The position numbers and the translations under genes were made by a program. From Takakia lepidozioides (lineage: Eukaryota; Streptophyta; Takakiopsida; Takakiales; Takakiaceae): a stretch of 64,000 bases of DNA. The stretch lies in NCBI GenBank assembly GCA_030704615.1, contig CM060732.1:8866001-8930000 (forward strand). The letters are read 5' to 3'. The notes under the pieces are model-generated. The model saw nothing but the letters and a program-made list of their open reading frames with translations, was not told the origin of the DNA and ran no database searches. Below are positions 12,101 to 23,314 of this stretch, one piece after another (positions within the stretch are counted from its first letter, which is position 1; each line of letters starts with the position of its first letter).

Positions 12101-15100
12101 TAAGGAGTCCTTAAACCAGGAAATAACAAACATCATTCTCTCAAACAAAGATGGTACTCACATGCCAATCAAGCTGGGCCGATTTGGGACTGACACATCC
12201 CATGCTAAAAGGGTCCCACTGCAGTCACCCACAAAAACCCATTCCAATGTCGAGTGGAAGGCAAATGCTCCTGCTCCTGAAAGCTTGATGGAAGGATCAA
12301 CTGGAACAGAAAAAATGGACAAGACGACAACCGGGGTCGTGTACTCAATAGCCTGTCTTAGATATAGACAAAAGAAGAGAGAGGAGAATCTCTGCAATCA
12401 AGATCATGTAACATAGAACATGTAACTGGAAAACTGAGAGGCATTGGAGAAGTAGACGTAGACTAGAAGGGACTATAGTTGGAAAATTACATTTACAAAC
12501 TGGCGATGTGAGTGCAGTGTGGGAGGACTCCCTTACTTGGAACTAGACTTACTTTGAAGAGTATACTGCACAGTGAAAGTCTGAATATTGTAAGCTCGTA
12601 CCACCCCCTCTGCATATGCCACATACTATCATCATCCAGCCAAACCCACAAGAAACCAGAAAAGTTAGGCAACCAGTTTAAATTTGGTTGGAGAAAGATT
12701 GACACATTTTTACATGTTCACCAATAAAGAGTTCATAGGGTGCACAACACAGCAATTGAAGTGAAACTTGTGATACCAAACCAAAGCTAGCTAACTTCAC
12801 TCCACAAGCTACAACTAGAGCAGGACTGTGTCATAAATGCCATGACCAACAATCAACCAACAAGCCGACTGGTAAATATATACACAAAGGCAATGAGCAT
12901 TCTAAGCTTTCAATTGAAGACAGAGGTCTTCAATATCAGCTCTAATACCAATATTTTCCGGTAACAGCTTTATCGTTAAACCTCCTGCTCTTTACATGAC
13001 CTGCAAAAGGGTTCATCAGAGAGAATCACCAAAAGAGGGTGCCGTGGGTGGCAAGCGAGTTCGGTGATGGGCTTCTTCAAATCTGTCTTTATCTTTGTGG
13101 CAGCCCTCACACCTTCTACCGTCCCCACCACTGCTCCGGCATGACAACGGTCAAATGATGCAAATACTTCAAAGAACTATAAATTGTATGTGATACATTA
13201 CAACAAGTGCAGAGATGAAGGCAAGACGTAAGTGGAGTGCAGAGAGAGAGAGAAGACTCTGGCCGAAGCCAGCATAAATAAGAGCCACTTCTTCTAGCAA
13301 GCTAGGGACTGGAGTGCAACTAGAGCTCCACATACAATAAATTGTTGTCAGAGCTATACAGATATCAACCCAAGGGGAAAAAATTACCATTCACACTCAA
13401 GCGGCGGTGAGCACCAAAGAACAGCCATGGCCTAAGGGGAGTGAGAGCTATATGAACTTCCACACTGCCTCCCGCAACCTTCTCTGTCTTCTTGTCGACA
13501 GGCGAGTAGAGGACATAGGTTTGCTCTGTATCTAGATCCCAGGACCTAATAGTCCAATCCTGCAGAAAAAGCCACCACCAATCAAAATCCACCAAGTGAT
13601 CTTTTACAATTTCAAAATTTTCTATGGATTTTTGAACACCTACACGTTACGGTTACCCTGCTCTTCCACTAATCTCATTCCCATAATGTCTAAGCAATAG
13701 AGGTGTTTAGTGCACTATCTTCTGAACATTTCATCCAATAACACCTGGTTGCATATACTGCCAGAACCCACAAATCGATGTACAATTGACAAACATCTTC
13801 TTCTCTCGCTCGCACTCTCTCTTTTGTTTACCGTGTCCCATGGGCCCTTTGTTGACAATACAAAGTTTCTCTGTTCCCTGTTCTGTTATAAAGCACCAAT
13901 TCATTTCGTTTCATTTCTGTTCTCTGTCTCTAGGTCGTCTTATGAGTACACTGTTCTCTATCTTCTGCACCTCACATTGATTGCTGACAAAGGCTTTTAC
14001 AGTGTCACGGGCAATTGCAGATTTAGTTACCACATTCTGTATTGAGACAGACAAATGGGACAATACCTCCTGAGGAATCTGCCCAATTTGCATCACTGGC
14101 AAATTGGAGACGAGATGTCTTATTTTCATGCCCTGCGTACTAAAAGATCCAGAGCAGAGTGTTGCTGTCTGCTTACTGATTCTAAATCCTTGGAGGAGAC
14201 CTGAGGGACTCTATGTTTTGGGTGGTTTTCATGCATAAGGCAATATGCCTCTGTGACAGATGTTCTTTCGTGTCGTTATTGTTCTGTGTTGATTTATTTC
14301 TGTCCCCTTGGCCCCTTGCGCCTGCTTCCAATGTAGTAGATATCTTTCCCATGGATGTTATCAAGTTTCTCAATCACCCTCTCTCTAATATACATAGACG
14401 CCATGTGCGCCAGTAAGAGAAGAGGTTAATTAGTCATAACCTCAAGTACAGCAACAATAACATGGCCTCCAGCTGGGCTATAAGCCATGCGTACCACCGT
14501 CGCCCCTATGTCTATGCTTGAGAGTCTGCATCCTGTCAACGCATCAAACTCTGCCAAGTGCACCAGTAGAAACACAGGAAGTAAGACCACAAGTAGCCAA
14601 GAGCATCATAGACATCTGTCATCTCCAATCCCAGAAAATGGTGTGATGTTTAGCACGTCGAAAGAGTATGCTCTCTAACAGACTCCTGGTAACTGAATTA
14701 ACCAAGATGTAAATCTTCCAAGGTATTCAATTTTGATCAAGGCTGCAAGTTTGAATTGTGTCACCATCTTGAAACAAAACAAGACTCAAGATATCAAGAG
14801 TTAAGATAGTAAGACCTTCAGGAAGTACCCCAAGCAAACAGGTTGCAAGCTGTGAGTACTATCAAAAAGATACCCAAGCTTCAATTGAAGTTCACAGACA
14901 TAACTTTCTCAGGTTCAAGCTGCTTGAAAGTTCTAAGAAGCTCTTGTAACTGTCTGTCCCTAATGTTGTTTCTCTCTCTCTTGCTTTGTGTGGTTTCACT
15001 CCTGTCCATTGGTGCATTTGGGTGTCCCATAGACTTCAAAGAAAATCTTCTTCTCCATCTTTTGATTATCATGTTCTTGTACTGCATCCCACAGGCCCTT

Positions 15101-15561
15101 TGGACCTCCCAAGGATGTATAAACAAATCTCTTCTTCTTTGTACTTCTCTGCGTCATTCCCTACGGCTTGCACTGTTAGAGTCAGCTTGACAACCCCAGA
15201 TAAGACAGTCAGCACACCTAGGCAGGATAGGAGTTCCCAGCTTACAATGCAAGTAGAGACCAAACATTTCCTTTTCTCTTCCCTCCGTATTATATCTTTT
15301 CAGTAGCTGGTCCTCCTGGCAGAGGCTTTTAGTTAGGAAGTTGAGGAATGCTTGGCGAGTTACCATCAGGGAGCGCTCAGTCCTTAACTGGTTGCTAGTG
15401 TTTTCTTTGTCTATGTGTTCTTATCCCATAGGCCCTCTGAGCCTATTGGACACCTCTCTCTTTTCCCCCCTTTCTCTCTATGAGGATAGGGGCAACAATG
15501 CAGATCAAAACCAACCGTAGAATGTCAGGATATAGTCCCTGGCAGGGCCAGCAAGAAGAAT

Positions 15562-15634
<73 letters not shown>

Positions 15635-18600
15635 CTCGGCACTTGGGCTCGGGTTGGTTCCTGTGCTTAAACTTATGGCCTGCGAAAACAATCAAAAATT
15701 TAGCTCCTATCAACATCAACAATCCTCAGGGTGATCCCTGGGAATTGGTTACTTATGCCAAATCTAGGGCTTCATGTGTAGTTTTTGGGGTGAATCCCAG
15801 GATGGACGATGTGTCCTTTAAAACTACATGCTCTAGCTTAGGCTTGGATTTCATGGCTAATGGTACCATCTCGAGACTTGATAACAGGGTACGTTGAAGG
15901 TTGCAATGACCAAAAGTGCTTCTAATAGAGTCCCACATCAATTCAATCTCAAAGAAGTTCGTCCCTTGACTGGCTGGAGAGCGGTCTTAGACATTGGTGA
16001 TTCAATGGGGCGCTCTAGGAAGACAACCAAGGGCAACAACTTCAACTTGAGAGTTTCTAATCGGTTTGATGCTCTGGATGAGGTTGAATCCAAACAGCCA
16101 GAAGGACAAGATGCCCCTAAGTGTACGGAACCTGAATGTCCTGAATCTGAAGGATTTGGTACTCTGAATGGTTTACCAATCCTCAAGGTTTACACAAGAC
16201 GAACAAATTCTATACACGGGGTAATTGTCCCCAAGCCGTCAGATGGACAATCTGTCTCTAAGTGTGCAGAGCCTGAAGGATTTGGTACTCTAAATGGTTT
16301 ACCAATCCTCAAAGTCTACACAAGACGAGCAAAATCTATACACGGGGTAATTGTCCCCAAGCAGTCTGACGGACAATCTGCCCCTATGTGTGCGGAGCCT
16401 GTGCGTCGTGTAACTGAAAGATTTGGTACCCTGAATGGTTTACCAATTCTCAAAGTTTACACAAGACGAGCAAAATCTACACATGGGGTAACTGTCCCCC
16501 CTTTGCAGAACGGTTGGCTGTCCAAGCTACCTAGACGACAAACAATTCACACGCAAAGGGCTGGCTTGCGGCTGGCCACTTTCAACTTCTCAGGGTTGAC
16601 CAACCAAAGGAAACAACTTGAAGTGGGACAAGTTCTTCGGACTAATGATATTCATATCTGTGCTGGGCAAGAAACATGGGAAACGTCGGATAAACTGGTT
16701 GGAGATGTCATTGGTTATAAATGGGCAGGTAAGATGTGTACTCTCAAGGCAGCCTCTGCCAAACGCGGTCAAAAAGGGGTCGGATTCTTTGTCCGTGATT
16801 TCTTGTTTGACAATTGTGAAATTATCAACAAGGGTTTGAGGTACGAGCATAGTATCTGGCTAAAACTGAATTTGAAGGGCGGCATGAGTACAAAGGACCT
16901 CTTTGTTGGTTGTGTTTACATGCCCACAGAGGGGACCCTTAGTGCTGATGCAGACAAGGCCTTCGAAGATGTAAAGCTGGACTGTGCTTCGTTCCTTGCC
17001 AAAGGTCAGGTGGTACTATTGGGGGACTTCAATGCCCGGGTGGGCAAAGGGATCCATCAGGACGATATCATTGGACCTTTTGGTGAGGACGAGCTGAATT
17101 CTAATGGCAGACGGTTAATTAACTGTCTAGAAGAGCTTCAGCTTTTGACCTTGAATAACAGGACAACAGGTGACCAAGTGCTGTGGACTCGTGAGAAACC
17201 CCAAACTGGGGAACGTTCCATTGTGGACTATATCATAATGGACAAAATTTTGTTCCCCCAGTGTGCCAATGTGTTGATCGACAGAACTGATATTGGTACC
17301 TCTGACCACTTCCTGGTTTGGACTGAGATCAAAAGGTGTTTTCCCACCACCTTGAGATCTGAAACGTTCGATTCGGAAGTGGCGCATAGAAAAATTCCAC
17401 AATGAGGAGGTCAAGGCTGAGTACGTCCAGGCCTTGCAAGAGGCTCTCCCTCATTTTGTCCAATCGCTCCAAGAACTTCAGTCACGCTCTGTTAACGCAA
17501 GAAATGAAGTCGAAAGAGCAGTGGACTCTTGGGAGAGTTTCGTTTCCTCCGTGGCTGACAAGATCATTGGGAGGAAACTAATTGTCTGCGGTACAGCAGT
17601 TAATTGGTGGACTAATGAGATTAAACTCAAGATAGCTGAGAGACGAGCCCTCTATAAAGAGTGCTGCAATTTGGAAACCAACAGAGAATTGTGGGCGAGG
17701 TACTACCAGCTCCGTAAAGATATCAATCAGCTTGTTAGGTCTCAGAAGAAATTATACTGGGACAAGTTATACAGTGAAATAAACTCAAACCACCATGGTG
17801 GTAATGACAAGAAATTCTGGTTGGCCCTTCAACATTTGTACAAACCGAAAAACGGTCAGCAAGTACAAGCGCTGAAGACTACTAAAGGTGCAGTGGTGAC
17901 TTCATCGGTTGACATTGTCAAAACCTTTGAAACTCACTACAGTATCCTTGGCAGAACTTTTAGGTCTAACAGTGAGGGGTCTTCTGCTGAATGGAGGGAC
18001 ACAGTTGGAAAAACTGTTCCTATGATTCAAAACAGCCCTGATGAACTGGAGTATATTTCAATGGCTTATAATGCTCCCATTAGTTCTTCTGAGATTGTGG
18101 AAGCAATTGAACATTTAAATGGATATAAAGCTGGTGGACCTGATGGTATTGTCAACGAGCTTATCAAGCACGGTGGCGATCCCATGATAGAGGCCCTAGT
18201 TCTCCTCTTTAACCTTATCTGGAAGACTGAAATGATCCCCTTTCGCTGGCGACAGGGGGTCATTGTCAATCTATACAAGAAGGGTGACAGAGAAGAACCG
18301 GGGAACTACCGTGGCATCACGCTCCTCAATGCTGTTGGCAAGACATTCTGCAGAGTTATAAGTACTCGTCTCGAGGTTGATCTGGAGTCTAGAGGTTGTT
18401 TCCACGAAGGCCAAGCTGGCTTTCGGCGAAACAGGGCTGTGTGGATCATATCTTCACTCTAAGCCAGATTATCCAGGGAAGGAAAAAAGAAGGGAAACCC
18501 ACTTATGTCTTTTTCCTGGATGTCAAAAAGGCTTATGACACAGTGTGGAGAGATGGCCTATGGTTCCACCTCTGGTCTTGTGGGATCAAGGGAAAGATGT

Positions 18601-21600
18601 GGAGAGTTGTCCACAACTTGTATGCTCACACCAAAAGCTGTGTCACTGTTAACGGACAGAAGTCCAACTTCTTTGACATATTATTGTACTCATAAGATGT
18701 TGTTTGCCGTAGCCTTGTGGCCATTGACCCCGCGCCCAGTTTGAGCGGGAACAAAAGGGACAGAACCTACCTCTGTCAGGGGCTGACGTTGGTAGTAAGA
18801 CTTACCTCCATATAAAGAATTAATCCGGGTTTTCCAGATATCCTCTAGAAATCCCTTCACACAAGCATCAATCTGCTGTGTGTGATTTGCCCAAAAACTA
18901 GGCCTCAGGAGGGCCTGGGCTTTTGGCTCAGCCTCGAGACTTTCAAAGTTGGTAAACAGGGGTACAGGCACAATTCCCTTAATAGATTTGAAGAGAGCGT
19001 CTCTTTGGTGAAAGAACCCCGGACAGTGTATCAGAAAATGAATACTGTCTTCAGATTGCCCACACAACGGGCAATTGCACTCTCCCTTTCCTCTCTGCTT
19101 CTGTTTGCTGTTCAAAGGTAGGCTTCCTGCCCTGAGTTTAAATTTCAGTCTAGTGCCGAGAGTGGGTAGACCCTTGAGGTCATCCAAGATGTCCTCCCCC
19201 ATGTCACAGACTGGAAACAAGTTCAGGGAAGTTTTCTGCCTACCTTCATTTTCATCAGACAATCTCATGGCAACAGACATGGCTGAGGACACTACAGCCT
19301 CTAAGTCAGATTTATCCAGCACTTGCGGATCCAGGTCCTTGAGGATCTCTTCTGCCAGGACTTAGCCTGTTTGACAGGGCGGTCCTGTTTCCAAGATATA
19401 GAGTCGATTAATTTAGGATATCTGGTGTTGGGCATATGTTGCAGCTGACCCCACCATCTGACCTTGAATTCATCTCGTCGGGGCTTAAGGACGGAATGCC
19501 AAACTCACCCCGAACAGCCACATTGGCTGTTTTGGAGCATGCTGACATACACTCCTTAAGCACCCCCACTTGAATGGATTCTAGAGACTTAGCCTGGTTG
19601 GAGTTATCAACCCATATAGCAGATCCGTACTCCAAGGCAGGTCTAATAACGCGACAAAGCATGGTTTTCTTACCCTCAGAGTTGACCCCTCTGCAGTGGA
19701 AAAATTTAGTGAGCCCCAGAGCTTTGCCCTTGCCAGTTTGAACAACTTTCCGGATATGTGCATCCCAATTACAATTGGAGGAGAACTCAACGCCCAGGTA
19801 AGTGTAGGAAGGGAGGACCGGGATCTCTTGGCTACCCCACTGCCACTTAAGATCACTTCCTCCCTCTCCTCTGTCGTTGAATGCTACCACTGCACATTTG
19901 CTGACATTAGCCTCTAGCCCCCAAAGACCAAGGTGTAGCTCAAGGATGTACTCTCTCCCCTCTGCTCTTCAATGTTTTCATCAATCAACTCCTCGAGGAT
20001 GTGGAAAGTGAGGGATTTGGGTTAAGGGTGGGTGATACCACCATACCGGCCCTTATGTTTGCGGATGACTTCGCAGGCATAGGGGAGACTCCAACCAATC
20101 TCCAGGAGTTGATTGATTGCGCGAAGAGATACTTTGATCTTTGGGGGCTAGAGGCTAATGTCAGCAAATGTGCAGTGGTAGCATTCAACGACAGAGGAGA
20201 GGGAGGAAGTGATCTTAAGTGGCAGTGGGGTAGCCAAGAGATCCCGGTCCTCCCTTCCTACACTTACCTGGGCGTTGAGTTCTCCTCCAATTGTAATTGG
20301 GATGCACATATCCGGAAAGTTGTTCAAACTGGCAAGGGCAAAGCTCTGGGGCTCACTAAATTTTTCCACTGCAGAGGGGTCAACTCTGAGGTTAAGAAAA
20401 CCATGCTTTGTCGCGTTATTAGACCTGCCTTGGAGTACGGATCTGCTATATGGGTTGATAACTCCAACCAGGCTAAGTCTCTAGAATCCATTCAAGTGGG
20501 GGTGCTTAAGGAGTGTATGTCAGCATGCTCCAAAACAGCCAATGTGGCTGTTCGGGGTGAGTTTGGCATTCCGTCCTTAAGCTCCCGACGAGATGAATTC
20601 AAGGTCAGATGGTGGGGTCAGCTGCAACATATGCCCAACACCAGATATCCTAAATTAATCGACTCTATATCTTGGAAACAGGACCGCCCTGTCAAACAGG
20701 CTAAGTCCTGGCAGAAGAGAGTAGAAGAGATCCTCAAGGACCTGGACCTGGATCCGCAAGTGCTGGATAAATCTGACTTAGAGGCTGTAGTGTCCTCAGC
20801 CATGTCTGTTGCCATGAGATTGTCTGATGAAAATGAAGTTAGGCAGAAAACTTCCCTGAACTTGTTTCCAGTCTGTGACATGGGGGAGGACATCTTGGAT
20901 GACCTCAAGGGTCTACCCACTCTCGGCACTAGACTGAAATTTAAACTCAGGGCCGGAAGCCTACCTTTGAACAGCAAACAGAAGCAGAGAGGAAAGGGAG
21001 AGTGCAATTGCCCGTTGTGTGGGCAATCTGAAGACAGTATTCATTTTCTGATACACTGTCCGGGGTTCTCTCACCAAAGAGACGCTCTCTTCAGATCTAT
21101 TAAGGGAATTGTGCCTGTACCCCTGTTTACCAACTTTGAAAGTCTCGAGGCTGAGCCAAAAGCCCAGGCCCTCCTGAGGCCTAGTTTTTGGGCAAATCAC
21201 ACACAGCAGATTGATGCTTGTATGAAGGGATTTCTAGAGGATATTTGGAAAACCCGGACTAATTCTTTATATGGAGGTAAGTCTTACTACCAACGTCAGC
21301 CCCTGACAGAGGTAGGTTCTGTCCCTTTTGTTCCCGCTCAAACTGGGCGCGGGGTCAATGGCCACAAGGCTACGGCAAACAATGTCTTATGAGTACAATC
21401 TCTCTCTCTTCTGCTCTTTATGTTTGACTCAGGGCGGGAAGCCTACCTTTGAACTGCAAACAGACGCAGAGAGGAAAGGGGGGATTGCAAATGACAGTTG
21501 TGTGGCCAACCTAAGGACAATATCCACTTTCTGATTCCTTTTCCTGGGTACTCTCACCAGAGAGACACCCTCTTCAAATCCATCAAGGGAACTGTTCCTG

Positions 21601-23314
21601 TACCTCTGTTTACCAACTTTGAAAATCTCGAGGCTTGGCCAAAAGCCCAGGCCCTTTCGGGGTCTAGCTATTGGGCCAATCACACAGAGCAGATTGATGT
21701 TTGTGTGAAGGGATTTCTAGAGGACATCTGAAAAACTCGGATCAGTTGTCTGTTTCAAGGTAAGTCATACTACCCCTGACAAAGGTAGTTTCTGTCCCTT
21801 TGTGTTCCGCTCAAACTGGGCGTGGGGTCAATGGCCACAAGGCTACAGCAAACAACCTCTTATGAGTACATTCTTTATGTTTGACGGTACAACAGCAGTG
21901 CAATCATTCAGAAGCCACATTCATAATCTCTTTCCAGCTAGAGAGCTTAGCCGCAGTTAGCCGCAGTGCAGGCATGAACTTCATACTTTTCTACTAAGAG
22001 TCAATGCTACCCCGTGTATTAGTGATACTCAATTGTAATCATCTGTGCCCCCTCGCTTTGGCAAGTTCAGAAGATGGTGACTCCAGTGAATACTTTCAGA
22101 GAATTATGACAGATACTCTTTTCAAAGACAGGCTCTCTCTTGAAGCCTCCAACAAGCTATCACTACATTGTTTTGTGCCAAGTTTGAGGAGCTGAAGACC
22201 AAGCTGAAAATTGAGGATCTGTAATCTGAGGTGAAAATTTGCATCACACTGATGCTTCGGCTACAAGCTTTCAGAGCATATCTGTAAGGTCAGAACCAAT
22301 TTGTATTTTACTAGAATGGGCATTTCACAACTGTAGCGCCCCCACTGCTGCTATCTTCCCTTCCCCCACGCCTCTTCCCACTTGTCTGCTCCTCAGTGGC
22401 CACAAAGGTACAGCAAGCATTGTCTAATGAGTCCATCTGTGTGGGTGTGTACAGGATAATGAACGGATAACCCTAACCATACACAGTATATCAACACTGG
22501 GAATTGAGGAAGTTCACATAGTAAGCATCCCAGGTGTGCGGTAGCTGCCACTGATACAATTTCGACTCTCTCACTCATGCGAAGAATTTCCCTTCAGAAT
22601 CACGGCCATAACAATAGGATTGGAACTGTGTGTGAGTAGACCAAATTAACTAAATCTACAGTTTCTGCCTATTGCACGCATTCACCCACCTCCCTCCCCA
22701 TCGAGATAGTCGCTCTGAGCTCCAACCCAGCACGGAAGGCCAGCATAAATCCCCTAGCGCACTTCTATACGGTACTGACCTCAAGAGTGATCTCACTGTA
22801 AGAGTGAATCGAAATTCCGAACGGGGTCTGGAGATGTACAACCAGGCACACTAGAGATAATTGTCGTGATACATATATGTAGGAATTACAAAGAGCCGTA
22901 TTTGAACAGCTCAGGTGCTATATTTCTAGTTACTTTGCAAGAAAGACCCGACGACATCGAGCCTCCTTGCCTTTCAAGAGAGCACTCCTCACTCAATATA
23001 GAGCCCTTCACTGCCACCCCCACTCCTCACCCAACATCTAGCTTCCAGAAACCATCATGGTGACGAAAATATTCCCCTGTCAGGCTAGGGTTCCTTCTGA
23101 GCTGAATAAGCCAAAGAATGATAAACAAGTTTAGCTCCACGAGCTGTACTACAGAGCAGGAGTGAGATGCAAGCAACTGACCAACAATGCTCCTTCCCAC
23201 TGCCACGGCAAACAAAGCCTGCGAGTGATGAAACGCAGCACACTGTGGCTGAATCCCCGGGGATCCAGCCCGCACCGGCCGCAGATCCAAATGTTGTGTC
23301 GTCACCCACTTCAT
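1..23314 (-). CDS. TWD40-1: TWD40-1 homologue, TSET/TPLATE complex subunit (25 exons, 3' end beyond window)
   Basis: TWD40-1 is a WD40 beta-propeller/alpha-solenoid subunit of the plant TPLATE (TSET) complex, a cytosolic adaptor for clathrin-mediated endocytosis at the plasma membrane. Seen: 25 minus-strand exons that join in phase into 1624 codons. They align co-linearly with what I know of the Arabidopsis protein from the N-terminal MKWVTTQHLDLRPV to the last visible stretch NDRTIDGEEDP. The start is the ATG at 23312-23314, where family similarity begins. Recognisable blocks are VGTVEG, AYAEGVVRAYNI, STLEWVFVGD, VYPLPR, YPVRAFFMDG, LRSRDYP, HLNPSALRRL and PKGPEWGGGNWE. All introns are GT-AG except intron 9 (GC-AG) and intron 17 (AT-AC). 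There is no internal stop or frameshift, so the gene looks functional. Introns 1, 21 and 22 carry LINE sequence. The final codons lie left of base 1. Confidence 0.93.
2515..2610 (-). mobile_element. 54-bp 5'-truncated LINE 3' tail with perfect 21-bp target-site duplication
   Basis: Bases 2536-2589 are the reverse complement of the last 54 bp of the LINE family in this window (ends TTATGAGTAC). They are flanked by identical 21-bp direct repeats at 2515-2535 and 2590-2610. The insertion lies in intron 22 of TWD40-1, about 20 bp from the exon 22 donor (2631). Confidence 0.88.
3214..3858 (+). mobile_element. 5'-truncated LINE fragment in intron 21 of TWD40-1
   Basis: 3234-3837 matches the 3' end of the LINE (C-terminal ORF with the cysteine motif CNCPLCGQ and the terminus TTATGAGTACA). 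It is opposite in strand to the host gene. The flanks 3214-3233 and 3838-3858 are similar with a few mismatches (TTCTAACCCA then GAAGT), consistent with an aged target-site duplication of about 20 bp. Confidence 0.82.
4132..6348 (-). other. TWD40-1: TWD40-1 exons 17-21 (contains the AT-AC intron)
   Basis: Exons are: 17, 6220-6348; 18, 5922-6039; 19, 4970-5165; 20, 4515-4626; 21, 4132-4286. Exon 17 carries VAGILTTQRV and exon 18 FRSLMWVGPSLLYS. Exon 19 carries VGALNDRLLLA, exon 20 FDSLRVTPRSLD and exon 21 LKDEFLRSRDYPRCPP. The exon 17/18 junction only reads without a gap if the intron starts ATATCCTTT and ends AC. Intron 18 contains two imperfect copies of a roughly 80-bp unit around 5345-5510. 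Confidence 0.9.
6040..6219 (-). other. U12-type AT-AC intron (TWD40-1 intron 17)
   Basis: The 180-nt intron begins ATATCCTTT immediately after exon 17 (6220). It ends in AC before exon 18 (6039). A branch-site match TTTCTTGAC lies at 6050-6058, one mismatch from the consensus TTCCTTRAC, with the branch A about 11 nt from the 3' splice site. Using these sites gives KGYPP|FRSLMWVGP, in phase and gap-free against the family. No GT donor gives an equivalent join. Confidence 0.88.
9737..10293 (-). other. Probable GC-AG intron (TWD40-1 intron 9)
   Basis: Exon 9 ends CCAG at 10294, followed by GCACGT. Exon 10 starts GCTCAG at 9736 after an AG. This gives ARGSPG|SVLKEKL in frame. The nearby GT (ACGTATTA, five bases further) shifts frame or creates a stop with every AG tested. 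Confidence 0.7.
10085..10225 (+). repeat. Dispersed pyrimidine-rich intronic repeat, copy 1
   Basis: About 140 bp with the motif GTGTCCCATAGGCCCTTTGG followed by ATAAAGCACC and TTTCATTTC blocks. The same order of blocks recurs at 13796-13925. The CCCATAGGCCC-type core recurs alone near 15091 and 15425, and in reverse near 6490-6520. All copies are inside TWD40-1 introns. Family unknown; a SINE or MITE is possible. Confidence 0.5.
13796..13960 (+). repeat. Dispersed pyrimidine-rich intronic repeat, copy 2
   Basis: It shares the order of blocks with 10085-10225: TCTTCTCTC, GTGTCCCATGGGCCCTTTG, TTATAAAGCACCA, then TTCATTTC. It is followed by GTCTTATGAGTACA, which equals the LINE terminus, with CTGTTCTCT on both sides (13917-13925 and 13951-13959). 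This may be another minimal LINE insertion. Confidence 0.4.
15566..15630. repeat. (CT)n microsatellite
   Basis: About 32 uninterrupted CT units on the plus strand, directly upstream of the LINE reading frame in intron 1. On the gene (minus) strand it is a GA tract. Confidence 0.97.
15650..17405 (+). pseudogene. LINE ORF, N-terminal repeats plus APE endonuclease (frameshifted)
   Basis: The first part (to about 15895) and the ORF at 15894-17405 are in different frames, so a frameshift lies near 15895. From 16150 to 16500 the protein has three copies of a block starting FGTLNGLPILKVYTRR. The endonuclease follows: RLATFNFSGLTN, the catalytic-type GQETWET, LLGDFNARVG, and the terminal TSDHFLVW with the active-site His. 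It cuts target DNA during target-primed reverse transcription in this family. A second frameshift at about 17400 separates it from the reverse transcriptase. Confidence 0.85.
17434..18683 (+). pseudogene. LINE reverse transcriptase, N-terminal part (frameshifted, interrupted)
   Basis: 17434-18462 and then 18440-18683 in a second frame encode RT fingers and palm. Landmarks are YKAGGPDGIVNELIKHGG, GVIVNLYKKGD, NYRGITLLN, EGQAGFR and, after a frameshift, FFLDVKKAYDTVWRDGLW, which holds the first palm Asp. Coding stops at FFDILL where the inverted copy begins; the missing next residues GVAQGC are found at about 19933. Confidence 0.85.
18684..19931 (-). mobile_element. Nested antisense 3' copy of the same LINE
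   Basis: This runs from the LINE terminus (18684) back to about the position equivalent to 20148 in the forward copy. It is nearly identical to 20148-21397 on the opposite strand. A deletion of about 9 bp near 19345 and a frameshift near 19480 are visible. No target-site duplication was found at its edges. With the forward copy it forms two arms of about 1.25 kb around a spacer of about 216 bp. Confidence 0.88.
19932..21392 (+). pseudogene. LINE reverse transcriptase C-terminal part and cysteine-rich tail
   Basis: The segment from the ATG at 20001 is open to 21392 (463 residues). It carries the palm motif LMFADDFAG (RT Asp-Asp pair), SKCAVVAF and YLGVEF, then a thumb/tail region. It ends with a zinc-binding-like CNCPLCGQSEDSIHFLIHCPGF (C-x-C-x2-C, H, H, C) in two overlapping motifs. 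Upstream of 20001 the resumed RT frame includes GVAQGC and LEDVE but is broken by a frameshift near 19950. Confidence 0.83.
21415..21885 (+). mobile_element. Older 5'-truncated LINE fragment with 14-bp target-site duplication
   Basis: 21429-21871 is a diverged copy of the family's 3' end, with frameshifts and stops, ending in TTATGAGTACA. The identical 14-mer TCTTTATGTTTGAC flanks it at 21415-21428 and 21872-21885. It sits right behind the main LINE in intron 1. A still more decayed tail resembling the same terminus is near 22396-22436. Confidence 0.85.

Larger units (their letters stand above)
15640..21398 (+). mobile_element. APE-type non-LTR retrotransposon (LINE) in intron 1 of TWD40-1, with nested inverted copy
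   Basis: An apurinic endonuclease domain is followed by a reverse transcriptase and a C-terminal cysteine-rich segment, all on the plus strand and antisense to the host gene. Frameshifts near 15895, 17400 and 18440 make it inactive. The reverse transcriptase is interrupted at about 18683 by an antisense copy of the same family's 3' end (18684-19931) and resumes at about 19932 (GVAQGC). The 3' terminus is TTATGAGTACA with no poly(A). The 5' end was not resolved; recognisable coding begins just after the CT microsatellite. Confidence 0.88.
11533..23314 (-). other. TWD40-1: TWD40-1 exons 1-7 (N-terminal WD40 propeller)
   Basis: Exons on the minus strand are: 1, 23182-23314; 2, 14441-14550; 3, 13388-13559; 4, 13030-13130; 5, 12553-12625; 6, 12162-12300; 7, 11533-11693. 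Each junction keeps frame and family similarity. For example, exon 1 ends in GTTG and exon 2 starts with AG, giving the residues VEFDALTGC. Exon 3 begins DWTIRSWDL and exon 6 contains TLEWVFVGD, both typical WD40 strands. Intron 1 is about 8.6 kb and houses the LINE with its inverted copy. Confidence 0.92.

Noticed and set aside
18684-21397. Twin-priming inversion of a single LINE
   Set aside because: Twin priming inverts the 5' part of one copy. Here a complete second 3' end is present in reverse, inside the RT of the first, so a nested second insertion explains it better.
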